A DNA stretch of 64,000 bases from Filobasidium wieringae (taxonomy: Eukaryota > Basidiomycota > Tremellomycetes > Filobasidiales > Filobasidiaceae): positions 62,001 to 126,000 of the forward strand of contig BCIV01000017.1 in assembly GCA_001600055.1 (NCBI GenBank). The letters are read 5' to 3'. Shown piece after piece: positions 12,862-23,622 of this stretch (within the stretch, counting starts at the first letter, position 1; every line of letters begins with the position of its first letter). Below the pieces are notes generated by a model. That model worked only from the letters and a program-made list of their open reading frames with translations, did no database searches and was not told the DNA's origin. The translations under genes and the position numbers were made by a program.

Positions 12862-14357
12862 TCACTCATCTCCGATCTATTGCAAAAGAAAACAATAAGC
12901 TTCAAGTTGACTACGCAACCGAAGAGTCAAAGACATACCTTGGGTGCCAAGTAGAAGTTGATGTGACCCTGTTCGAATTCGAACGCCACAAGCAAAGGAA
13001 CCTCATTGGACATGTTGAGCACGACGTTCTGAGCGAGGGGGGCAGATTTGGCGAAGTTTTGCAGATACTTGAGGGAGAAAGTGAGGGAGACTGCTTGTTG
13101 CAGTACGATCGAAACGCCATTCTCTTCCTCGTCAGTCGCCTTGCTCTGGGGGGGACGAAAGCTCCAGCCGATCAGCATTTTGTTGAGAGACTGCCACGCA
13201 CGTTGATAACTACCTTTTTAGCAGTGGCCTTCTCTTTGGTCACGGCGGCCTTCCTCTTCTTCGACTTGGCAGGAGCATCCTCATCATCGTCGGATCCAGC
13301 AGCCTCCTCCTCTTCCTCTTCTGCTCAGTGGGAGCACCAAGTAAGCATGCGAACAAAAGAAACCAACGCGAGAAGAAACATACCTTCTTCCTCCTCATCC
13401 TCGACCTTCGGTTTCACGTCATCCTCCTCCTCCTCTTCCTCCTCGTCGTCGCTTCCAACCACCTTCTTGACCTTCTTTTTCTCCTTCTTCACTCTTGCAC
13501 TTCCACTTGGCTTCAAGAGCACCGAACCATTTCCAATCTCTCCCTCACAGGTGAATCGAACTCCGTCCTTGTTCGCGTCGATCCTCACGGATTCTCCGAG
13601 AGCGGAAAGGTCTCGACAGATTCTAGCGAATTCTGCAGATGAGAGGGTGACGGTTGCGTCGTAAGCTGTATCAGGGATTCCGAGATGTTCTTGATCGATG
13701 TCCATGAGCTTCATTTCGTACTCTCCTAATCTGTCCGATTCTGTGTGAAACGAGTTTAATGGTTAGCGGATATGGTGTATGATCGATAAGCTGACGAGGT
13801 GGCTGGACTACTGACTGGCATTCTGAAAAATCAGTCCCAAGGTATCCGCATCATCGTTCGCTTTGAGCGTAAGCTCATCGGTATCCTTAGCACATTTCAA
13901 AATCTTGGTCAAACTAGCCAACTGTAGGAACGATCAGTCGAACCAAAACGAAACGATCAGTATCCCGCTTAACACAAAGGTTGATAATAAGAGGTGACAC
14001 TGACACTGATACCAAGGGGAATACTTCGATCACATCGGTAGTGCTGGAACTGCTCAGCCTTGAGTTCAACGGTAACGAGCGCTACGTGGGAGTTGTCCAT
14101 CGCTTGAAGAGCCTGTGCACAAGAACAATCAAGGTGAGTGACTAGATGTGGCTGGTAAGCTATCTTGCGGACTTACGATACCGGTCTCACTACATTCAAA
14201 GTTGGCTTCAGAGACGAGTCCAGTGATGGCTAAGAAATCGAGACGCAAGACTTTGTCAGTTGAGCTGAACTGTTAAGGACCGGTCGGTCGGCTACCAAGG
14301 CGTACCGTCCATCAGCTTTTTGAGGACTGAAGCAAGTTGCATACGGGCTTCCAACAT
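12862..14357 (-). CDS. POL30: PCNA, the DNA polymerase sliding clamp, with a charged loop insertion
   Basis: Homotrimeric ring that tethers replicative polymerases and recruits repair factors. Eight exons on the minus strand: 14306-14357, 14177-14229, 14005-14112, 13816-13921, 13384-13740, 13214-13320, 12939-13145, 12862-12876. They encode about 334 residues, against 258-261 in yeast and human. Residues 1-184 align without gaps to PCNA (start [39 protein letters not shown]). The end is also standard ([27 protein letters not shown]). Between about residues 185 and 262, where human PCNA has a short loop, there are about 76 extra residues of alternating Lys and Glu/Asp runs. The insert spans the end of exon 5, all of exon 6 and the start of exon 7. 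Transcription is divergent from bL36m. Confidence 0.95.
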
Positions 14358-14541
14358 GATGAGCTATGGGATCGTTTTTTCCTTGGTTTGGAGTTGGGGG
14401 ATGTAAGGCTACTGGAGCAGAGTGCGCGTGATGGACAAGAAGACTGGTTGGATAGTAAGATGTAGGTATTGGTGGCCTGAGTAGACAAGCGATGATGAGA
14501 TCAGAGAATGTTGACGAGTGGAAATGCGCGAACGAATCGAA

Positions 14542-14562
14542 ACGCGAAACGCGAAGACGCGT
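14542..14562. promoter_or_regulatory. MBF/MCB-like element cluster upstream of PCNA
   Basis: Two ACGCGAA motifs and one perfect ACGCGT (14557-14562) lie within 21 bases, about 185-205 bases upstream of the PCNA start and about 200 upstream of bL36m. ACGCGT is the MluI cell-cycle box bound by MBF, which drives G1/S genes including PCNA in yeasts. That it regulates PCNA here is inferred from position. Confidence 0.6.
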
Positions 14563-14762
14563 CGTCGCTAAATGACAGCTGATGAGGCAGAAATCCGCGG
14601 TGTGTACTGATCTCATGCGTTATTGCCTCACCCGATGCGTTATCACAACCAAAGCAACCTCCTCGTTTCGATCTACCTTCAGCTACTTCACCATCAATTC
14701 CTAGCTAGATCTATCTGCAATCTAAACCTACATACACCACAAAGACGCTCACATAAACCATC

Positions 14763-15334
14763 ATGTCTATTTTCGCTCGATCTATCCTTCCTACCGCCCG
14801 CCCTATTATCACCCAGCAGACCCGATCATGCTCCGTTTGCGCGGCCCGATCGCTCCTCCCCACCTACGGCAAGACCATCGTCCCCTGTCCTGCAGCCAAG
14901 ACCACCTCCCCTTTCAGTGGAACTAGCTCTATCACTCGTCCTCGTTCTAACATGGATGTAGCTGTCAGGGGAATGAAAGTCAGAAGCAGCGTCAAGAAGT
15001 TCTGTGATGGGTGTTCGGTCGTGAGGAGGTCAGTTTCGGCGATCTAGCGTTCCTATCTGTGAAAGCAAAGTGGGCTGACTTTTGCTTTATATTCTCGTAT
15101 TGCAGGAAGGGATACCTCTACGTAGTCTGCTCCAAGGATCCCAAGCACAAGCAGGTAAGACAGTCGTTTTCTATCGACTCGTCCACCATGACTTACCCGG
15201 AACTACGTTTTGCTCGGTCAGCGTCAAGGTTAAACATCGTTCTCTCTCCTACCGACCACATCAGTCTCATCGGCATTTTCTCCCCATTCTCGTTGCTTGT
15301 TGTATAGATGCCACACCGTTCAGATGCGTTATGA
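14763..15334 (+). CDS. RTC6: Mitochondrial large-subunit ribosomal protein bL36m
   Basis: Small zinc-binding protein of the mitochondrial ribosome. Exons by eye: 14763-15028, 15106-15154, 15308-15334, about 113 residues. The first ~70 residues look like a mitochondrial targeting peptide, rich in Arg and Ser. The core begins MKVRSSVKKFCDGC (Met near 14973) and continues SVVRRKGYLYVVC with PKHKQ, giving the C-x2-C, C, H zinc ligands of bL36. The last exon adds only nine codons including the stop. The final intron of 153 nt is unusually long for this window. Divergent from PCNA, with a shared upstream region of 405 bases. Confidence 0.9.
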
Positions 15335-16207
15335 ATAAGCTCCAAGGCTGCTTTCGTTGCAATCGTTTGACCGGATTATGCTTCAGTCGTATTAGCGTGC
15401 TTCAGAGGACAGGCATCTGCATCTACAGCATACGCCGATTCTATATTCGACTTGATCTTCATAACCGCTTCATCTCATATTGACGCTATGCGGGGCGTTT
15501 TTTGAAGTCGGTACGTTTCCGGGACGACGGAAGTGTAGTCATGCAGTGAATGCGCCGATCGGAGACCCACTCGAGATGTACAGGGCCAATCGTACCACGT
15601 GTTCAGCAAAGCCTTCGCAGAGTCTTGTCGTCCTCCAACAAGAACCACATAATCTTATTTCCACCCCAATAAGATAGGAGCCGATGATATACTGGCTGTA
15701 TTGATTTTCCATCATGTACTGCACCTCGATCATCCTTGAGAACTACCCCTATGGCCTGTCGGATTGTCTCCGACATGGTGTAGTCTGGTCTTCTTCTTCC
15801 CGTCCTCCGTAGGGCCGTGCCTTTGGTAAAGAACCATTGTTGTACAGGTGGACGTGGGACGACGATACAATACCATTGTTGTGCAAGGCTGACGGTAGAG
15901 GACAAGGGCTAGGGACATGATTGTTTGTGTATATGGAAATATGGAAGTGTTGTTGCGTCGTTCTTAGCTTCCTTTGACGATCTACGAGTTCAGCCCAGTG
16001 ACCACCGACGAGTTCAACGGGTTTGTCATCAGCATTGTCAGTAATCAGAACCGCATATGCATTATCACTTTCAATACACTATGATCACAATCTCTGAAAG
16101 TCGCACGACCATCTCATACCATATACCACATACCATCATATCTGCAGTAGTGCATTATTAGCAATCAGCCCTTCTTGTGGTTTACATCGAGAAAGAATCC
16201 ACGCAAA
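15335..16207. other. Intergenic region holding a repeat copy
   Basis: About 870 bases between bL36m and the phosphatase gene. Nearly half is repeat copy A (15609-15983). The rest shows short random open frames and must include the promoter of the phosphatase gene. Nothing else is recognised. Confidence 0.6.
15609..15983 (-). repeat. Dispersed repeat, copy A (375 bp)
   Basis: Matches 51088-51462 in the same orientation over equal length, with about seven differences counted by eye. Identity stops sharply at both ends. The flanks carry an imperfect direct repeat, ACGTGTTCAGC (15597-15607) and ACGAGTTCAGC (15984-15994), as expected from a target-site duplication. The minus strand has an open frame containing YTMSETIRQAIG, shared with the other copies. 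No terminal inverted repeats were seen. Confidence 0.8.
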
Positions 16208-18533
16208 ATGTCACATCGCTCAGACACAAGCTCTCCAGTGTCCAGCGCATCCGATGCGTCGGATTTGAAGCGACAATTGGGACATATCTTTACTGGAGTA
16301 GAATCGCCTCCGACTAGCTTGAGCGGGGATGAGGATATCACTCCTTTCCCAAGTCCTGCTATGGGCAAGTTGAGCTGTGAGCATCGGAGTCATAGGCTCG
16401 ACATACATGCTACGACATGCGTGACGGATGCCAAATGCAGTGCAGATAGCTAATAACAATCCGTTCAACAGTGCATCCGGAACCCGAGGACGACTTCATT
16501 CTTGATAAGCAAGTAACAGAAGATGATGTGAAGCAAGCCGTCCAGCTCAAATCGCAAGCGAATGGAGCTTTCGGTAGTAGGTCTTCTCCTTTCTCGACCT
16601 CGCATTGCACCCTAGCTTATACTTTTTACGGACCGGTTAGAACAGGATTATCACCTTGCAATCGACCTCTTTACGCAAGCCATCGCTTTGAACCCCAATG
16701 ACGCGGTTTTCTGGAGTAACCGAGCCGCAGCAAAAATGAAATTGGAGGAATATGGTGGCTCTGTTGCGGATTGCAGTACGCTCATCAAGCTCCATCGAAG
16801 CTCGAGCGTTGGCTAAACTAATGGCTGATTCTAGCAAAGGCTATCGAGCTCGATGGAAAGGCAGTAAAGGTATGTACAGAGACCATGCTAGTCTTTCATC
16901 ACATCACCTAACTCGCAGGATTTCCTTCCACTAGGCCTATTACCGAAGAGCTCTGTCACAGCTCGCCATCCTTCGACCCAGCCTGGCTGTCCCAGACTTC
17001 AAGACGGTGTTGAAACTCGACCCTAAGAACAAAGTCGCTCGAGAACAGCTAGAGACCACTGTCAAGCTTATCCGACGGATTGAATTTGAGAAAGCCATCA
17101 ATGTTGGGGAGACTGAGACGACCTCACATAAAGTTCTGAACATGATAAAAGATGGAGCTGTGTCGCTTGATATTAGAAGCTGGAAAGGACCTCTACCGAA
17201 TTTCAACGCAGAGCGAAATCGATACGAACCTACCAAGGAGTTTGTCGAGGGTATGATCGCTGCTTTCAAGGAGGGAGGGAAATTGCCTAAAAGGATTGCT
17301 TTCGAGATCATCTTGGGTTGCATGGAGGCCCTGGAGAAAGAAGCTAGTCTGGTCGAGGTCACCATCGAGAAGGGAGTGAAGTGTGACATTGTCGGGGATA
17401 CACATGGAGTGAGTTTCCGTCCTGCAGATCGCTTTTTGTATGCATTCTGACCCTTTAACCTATTACAGCAATTCTATGATCTCTGCAACCTGCTTTCCAT
17501 CCTAACGCCACCGGCAGACGATCACGCCATAGTTTTCAACGGAGACTTTGTCGACCGAGGATCTTGGTCCGTCGAGGTCGCCTTGACTTTGTTCGCCTAC
17601 AAGTGGTTATACCCCAACAGAATCTACTTGAACCGAGGTAACCACGAGACGAGCGATATGAACAAAGTTTATGGGTTCGAGGTGAGTCGTCTCTTTCTTG
17701 GCATGCGTGATTAGCCGCTCACATGGTAGTCAATATAGGGAGAATGTAAAGCGAAGCACGGCGAATTGACATACAAGCTATTCGCTGATGTTTTCACTGC
17801 CCGTAAGCAATCAGTGCGTTAAAGTATCCGGCATGCATTGACGTCCGTTTCGCTACGGATCCAGTCCCTATGGCCACCCTTCTCTCCGCCTCGCAAACTC
17901 CTTCAAACCTTAAGTCGGAGGGATCTCAGCCAGCCATATTATCGCCAGATGGCAAAAAGCGATACTTTATTGTTCACGGTGGTCTATTCTCCAAAGACGG
18001 TGTGACATTGGACGACGTGAAAAAGATCGACCGATACGGCAAACAGCCCGGTCAAGAAGGTTTGATGTGCGAGCTTCTGTGGACGGATCCCCAAGATCAG
18101 AACGGACGAGGACCAAGTAAGCGTGGGGTCGGAGTAGGATTTGGGCCCGACGTAACAAGACGATGGTGCGAGGCCAATAATGTAACGGCGGTCATCAGAA
18201 GTCACGAGGTCAGGCAGAACGGTTACGCTATTGAGCATGGTGAGCCTAAGGATTGCTACTAAAGACTGATGAAGCGACTGAACTCGTTTTAATAGACGGC
18301 TTGTGTATCACAACATTCTCTTGTCCCAATTACTGTGACAGTACAGGCAACAAGGTGTGTGCCATCAAACCATTGAAACCTGTTTGAAGCTAATCGGATG
18401 TGTCGTATAACAGGCGGCTTACGTCCGCATGCAAGACGATGGTCAGCTCTCCTATCATCAGTTCGATGCAGTACCACATCCTGCAATCCGACCTATGGCG
18501 TATAGCGGTGGTTTCCAGGGCATGGGAATGTAA
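16208..18533 (+). CDS. PPT1: Serine/threonine protein phosphatase 5 (TPR-PP5)
   Basis: Hsp90-associated phosphatase with N-terminal TPR repeats and a PPP catalytic domain. Ten exons by eye: 16208-16376, 16472-16573, 16641-16775, 16835-16869, 16935-17408, 17469-17681, 17739-17802, 17865-18239, 18296-18354, 18414-18533; about 581 residues. The first ~75 residues are a Ser-rich extension. TPRs follow ([40 protein letters not shown]). Catalytic metal and active-site motifs are present: [31 protein letters not shown], and the HGGLFS and RSHE segments. The C-terminal PNYCDSTGN stretch and a short tail ending at 18533 are typical. It is longer than human PP5 (499), mainly at the N-terminus. Confidence 0.95.
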
Positions 18534-18771
18534 TGTAGTTAGATCCTATCACAACGGATACCCGGTGATTTCAGGGGAATTCGACTCCGCCATGATGTCA
18601 CCTTGCGCTTACGTAACGGATTCAAGCAATAAAGTCCGCTGCAGCTGATGTTGCGAGCTCCATCTGAATCGTAATTGTTTCCAATCCTTGATCAAATCGC
18701 CTTCCTACTGGCTGTCTCTTCGTTCAGTTCCTTCCTCTCGATTGGACATCCCTCTCACTAGATATCCCATC

Positions 18772-19852
18772 ATGGCATCATACATTGCGAAAAAAGCAGG
18801 AAAAGGATTGCTAGCCAAGCAGTAAGACGCGCATTGATCTATACAAGGTGTATCCCAGTTCTAATGAGCTCTATTATCGTCACAGTCTTGCGGGAATTGA
18901 ACCAGCAGACCCACTTTATGAAACCGTGGATGAAGGTGGCGGGCAGAAGAAACGAGTCCGGGTACGTATATATGAATTGATTGCAACTAACCACGATCGC
19001 ACACTGACACCTTTGTCTTCTGCAGCGACAACTGCCTGAAGGACTTTCGAAGCGTGACAGAAAAATCTTGCTGAAAATCAAGAAGAGGGCGCATTACCTC
19101 GACAAGGGTATGAACCTTTGTGGGTTCAGAGTCGGTTGGACGTTTTGGATCGTGAGTCCTGATGAGCTTGGCGATCGTTTTGGCGTTCCGTTATTGACTT
19201 GATGATATCTTTTTAGGGTATCATTCCAGGAGCAGGTATGAGCCCTTTGGTTGTTGACAACAATACCGAAGTGAAAAGCTGATTGGTGATAAACAGGTGA
19301 CATCGTAAACGCTTTGCTAAACTACTTCCTCGTGTTGAGACCTGCCAAAAAGCTGGAACTACCTAAGTGGCTGGTTCACCAGATGTTAGCAAACAACGCT
19401 GCATCTGCAGCAGTTGGGTTCATCCCGCTCATTGGAGACCTTATTCTGGCTGTCCTCAAGGCTAATAGCCGGAATGCCCATATGTGAGTTTAATCTTAAC
19501 TGAACTAGATATCCAAGCAACACGTTGTTGAGCTCTTATCTATAGTGTTGAGGAGTACCTTGCTATCCGAGGGCAGGAATACTTAGCTTCTCAAGGACAT
19601 GTTGTCCCTGGAGCCTCAAACGCCGTGCGACCTGGAGTGACTTCTGGGGACCAAGATCTAAAGAGCGTGTACAAGCCTGGAGCGGGAATGAAGGCCGGCG
19701 AGATCATTCCCGGTCCCGGTCAACAACCAACTAACACTGGGAATGGTTGGTTTGGGTTTGGAGGGAACAATCAGCAAGCTCAACGTCCTGTTGCTGCTCA
19801 GCCCGTCCAGGCCAACGCTATCCAACAACCTGCACCTGCTGTTCGAAGGTAG
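18772..19852 (+). CDS. DUF4112-family membrane protein
   Basis: Function unknown. Exons by eye: 18772-18821, 18886-18961, 19026-19151, 19217-19235, 19297-19483, 19546-19852; one exon is only 19 nt. The family core spans YLDKGMNLCGFRVGWTFWIG, PGAGDIVNALLNYFLVLRPA and AVGFIPLIGDLILAVLKANS: two Gly/Pro-containing hydrophobic hairpins with a GDI/GDL motif after each. The C-terminal ~85 residues are Gly/Gln/Pro-rich and probably disordered. The call is by motif recognition. Confidence 0.85.
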
Positions 19853-20080
19853 CACAGTTCAGTAGCATCTGTTCGCTGCATTGAAAAGCTTCGTCGATAT
19901 ACGTGACCTGCTTGTAACATTTCTCAACTTTGATACCCTTTACTAGTTTAAATGATCATATAATAGCCCTGGTACCCAACTTCACATATGTCGAAACGGT
20001 TTGATATACCTGTACAGTTCCGATCTCTCATCTATGGTTACGCGACGCATCTAATTGTTTCACGTTATCAAAAGGATGCA

Positions 20081-21325
20081 TCAAGCAACCTTGACCGATT
20101 TGGCTGTTATAAGCAACCATCCAGGAGAACCCAAGAACCTCAATCCAGCACAAATCCCCAGTGCCCCAGCAGGTCCGATCTTGTCTATCAATGCTCGACT
20201 GACGAATGCTCCCACGAAGACAGCGAAAACGGACATGAGTCGATGATCCCTTGAAGGGACTAGACGGAGGGCGAAGAGGAAAGGGTCGTTGATTGTTGCG
20301 ACCCAAACTGTTGTGAGGACGACAGCAGTTCCGAAAGCACTGTCAAAACACAATGTTGTAAGATCAAGATATCGAAGCTAACGGATCATAGGCTACGTAC
20401 GTGTTCAATCGCTGTTAACGCAGGAACAAGTTGGAAATTCAGCACAGGTCAGAGAGGAGCAGCGATTGAGCTTGCGCAGTGAGGCCTCCAGTACTTACGA
20501 CTCCAATAATACCCTGAATAGAGGCCAGGTTGATATCAGTACGTGGAATCGCATAACCATGAAAGCAGACGTTAACTGACTTGAAGACCTAATGATGCAG
20601 ATGCAAAACCCAATGCAACGAAACTCGTGGGGTTCGTCCAACTTGGGTCCCCTCGATCACTATGCAATGAATCAGGACTCAGTCTTTGGGCAATCATTTT
20701 GTGATCGGTACTCACGTAGCCATCCCGTCCTGTCCACTAAAATGAGCAGCCACTGCCGCAGCCATGACCAACAACGCCTGCATAACTGTAGCTCCGACCA
20801 ACCAAACTCTCCTATGCGGTCCGATCTTGTCCCCGAACCTGCCTAAGCTCGTTCCGACTAAGAAACTGAGCAGACTGCATAGAGCTTGTTTATCGGGCAT
20901 TTGGAAGCCCCTTGGGGCGCCAGGGTCGAATGTTCGGGCTACGGCTAGACCTAGTTGAGCTACACCCCCCCTGATAAAGTGAATAGCGTCAGTATGGAAC
21001 GAACATAATATAGGGATCAACTCACGTCTGGAACCCACACCAAATATAGCATGCCTGATAAATTCAAAACGATTTTAGATCACCGCGAAAGCTTATCTTC
21101 GGGCCTAGAACTGACCGTGAAGGACACTGCTGATGTGAATCCAGTCAGGAAACAAGCCCAGACCATCATCCATGTCGTCTTTTTGCTATCCACCTCCTCC
21201 CACAGTCTCATTCTCCATGCCGGTTGATCTGCTGATTCTTGATGCATTGGAAGCTTGGAATCCTGTTCCGGAGCGTAGGCATTTGCAGCAGCTGGATCTT
21301 TCGTGGCCTTTTCTATAGACGACAT
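20081..21325 (-). CDS. DUF1275 (YoaK-like) membrane protein
   Basis: Multi-spanning membrane protein, substrate unknown. Seven exons on the minus strand: 21116-21325, 21026-21054, 20716-20970, 20581-20659, 20499-20513, 20401-20411, 20081-20339; 285 residues. Exons 5 and 6 are only 15 and 11 nt, yet each is needed to keep the frame. The family pattern is visible: MMVWACFLTGFTSAVSF, FQTGGVAQLGLAVAR, LLSFLVGTSLGRFGDKIGP, VMQALLVMAAAVAAHF, LGLQGIIGVRLNTAFGTAVV, then a conserved final pair of helices. It starts at 21325 with a ~50-residue hydrophilic N-terminus. Confidence 0.85.
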
Positions 21326-21655
21326 GACTGTAGAGTTGTTTTTTCCAGGTCGCTCTTGCCGATCAAGAAGCCAAGACCTTGATGGATGAAGTCAGAACTA
21401 CGGAATCTACGGACAAAACAGCTTGAACGGGTAAAATGATCATGGAAATATGAATGAAAGAAATCACAAGAATATGGCGCAATCGAGAGGGAACCGGCCA
21501 TCTCCGAACAACGTAAACTGAAACGACCACGACACGATCTATCTGCTTCCTCCTTCCAGTGGCAACCCTCAAGCTCTAAGAGCACGTCCCCAGGACCTGC
21601 GGTACTTGATAGTACCATAGCAATCGTTGCTCTGGTATCTCGGAGTCAATCAGCA
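21326..21655. other. Intergenic, promoter of the DUF1275 gene
   Basis: 330 bases between the start of the DUF1275 gene and the proposed stop of the AA9 gene. A 102-codon minus-strand open frame overlaps it, without recognisable domains. If the AA9 3' exon model is wrong, part of this stretch could belong to that gene. Confidence 0.4.
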
Positions 21656-23622
21656 TCAATATGTGGAAAAGAGGGCTAGAGATGTACTGACAACGCTGTT
21701 GCATTTCGCCATGGCGGCACCTACAAGCGCGTTGGGCTGAGCATTGGCATCAAACAAGCACTTATTCTATTGCATAAAAGGTTCAGCGATCAAGAATGTT
21801 GGGAACACTTTGCGCCCATCCAGGCTTACCCTCATATGGTCACATCGTTGACGCTCAGCGTCACCTTTGAAGTTGTAGAAACCACCGTGCCACTTGAAGT
21901 AAGTTCGCTCCCCAATGGTAGTTTCTATTCGACCGACATCAGTTTCGAGCGTTGTTTGAAACCACTCGTTCAACTGACCTTCAATATCATCGGCTGCGGT
22001 AGCGATGGGAGTGATTGCTGAAGCCGAGCTTGACGCGCTGTATTGCCGAATGGGGTCAGCCAATTTGAGCGCCTCTACTCGCTCCGACCCACAACCCGCT
22101 TACCTAGATCCGGCCAAAGTCTCTAGAACAGGAGGAGAAGCAGTTTCAATAACCGTTGGGATCGTCGAAGAAGGTCCCTGTGCGATGTCCGTGACAAAGG
22201 ACGCTCGGGCGGTAGCCACTGAACCAGCAGGGTACTCTGCTGCCCCGGTGGTTTCGATGGTTTCGGTAGATGCGGAAGACAGCTCTGTGGTAGCCGAACC
22301 AACCTTAGAGGAACCAGAACTGCCCGAAGGTACTTCCTCGATGGCGGAGGCGGTGGGGGAGATGACCTCGGAAGAGACGACATCAGTAACCTCAGGCAGG
22401 TCGGTAACGGCATGAGCGGTCGAGGTTGCGGCAGAAGTGGCGGCCATGGAGCCGGTCACGGTCAAGGGATCGGTAGGTGTAGGAGGGACAGGTTCGGCAG
22501 AGACAATCGGCGTGGCCTCGGTAGTTGCAATGGGCATACCAGTTACTGTAGCATTACCAGCGATGGTTTCGGTCGCGGAAGCAGAGGTGACGTTCGCCAC
22601 AGCAGTTTCCGAGACGATAGGAGCGGCGGTCATACTAGCAGACACAGCACCGCTAGCTTGCGACGAACTAGCTACCGGAGCAGTTCCTGCAGATCCGTCA
22701 GGCTTGGGGTCGTTCCCCTTGGAAGACCCTCCAGGAATGACAGGAGGTCCAGGAATGACAAAAGTCAAAAGACTGTCATCGTTCGCTCCTTGGTAGATAC
22801 TGTAGGTCAGACACATGTTGTCTTTTTGGTACATTGAGGGAAACTTTCCAAGGTACTCCGAAGAAGGAGCTGTTCCGGTGGAGGTCAAGATGATTTCCGC
22901 GGTAAATGGGTAGAACTGAGCTGGCACGGCGTGCATGGCGATCAGTTCGAACCGCAACAAGTAGGCTCCTCCAGGGAGAGTGGTGGGCATGTTTATCGTA
23001 TGGGTCAAACCGTTGTTGGCTAAAACATCGGTGGGCCAACGACTGTCTGCCGTAGCAGCTGCGTCGTAACCTGAATGGTGGATTGCGAACCAGTCCAAAG
23101 TGGAGGCGTCGACCTTGGTACAGCTATCACCACAATAAGCCATGTGATTGACGATCGGGCCGCTATGGCCAAAAGGCCACGAGATCATCTTGAAAACGAC
23201 CTCTGGAATAAGTCGTTAATATTCTACAACTATTTGCAACGAAGGTGAAATGCTCACCATCACCTCCGCTCATGGGGATGGTCTGAACGGGACTGATATC
23301 GTCATAAAGTTTCCCTTCGGTAACACCTCCAGTGGTGATGCCAGGAGATTCTACAGTCTGATAACCGTTATCCAGAACATCGTTTTTCCTCTATCGTTGT
23401 GAGTAGAACAAATCAGTGAATGCGACTCATCGTGTAATCAATTCGACTTGCAGTATATTTCAAAGGTGCCTTTCCGGTGTTTGCCGCGGTATAATGATCA
23501 TCACCGATCCAAGCGGGGTAACTCTTCCCGCCAACAGAGATGGACTCCAGCATTCCATGGGCAGAGGTGAGGAGGACGGCTGCCACCAGGGCGATCAAAG
23601 TTCTCAGAAGGATACGAGACAT
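21656..23622 (-). CDS. Secreted AA9-type lytic polysaccharide monooxygenase with long C-terminal extension
   Basis: Copper enzyme that oxidatively cleaves polysaccharides, secreted. Exons on the minus strand: 23452-23622, 23258-23390, 22104-23202, 21830-22037, 21656-21766; about 573 residues. A hydrophobic signal peptide ends at Ala21, so the mature protein would begin HGMLESISVGG, the N-terminal His of the copper brace. The second copper His is in PFGHSGPI (about residue 114), and the axial-Tyr region reads QFYP. Intron 1 has a GC donor (GCAAGT). After the ~240-residue catalytic domain come ~200 residues rich in Ser, Thr, Ala, Val and Pro, then a short Cys-containing tail. The catalytic part is firm. 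The last two exons, and so the stop, rest only on splice signals and frame. Confidence 0.8.

Noticed and set aside
13328..13642. Plus-strand frames over PCNA rich in Ser/Leu
   Set aside because: They are complements of the Glu/Lys runs of PCNA.
22437..22796. Plus-strand open frames over the AA9 gene
   Set aside because: They are shadows of the Ser/Thr/Ala-rich coding sequence on the minus strand.
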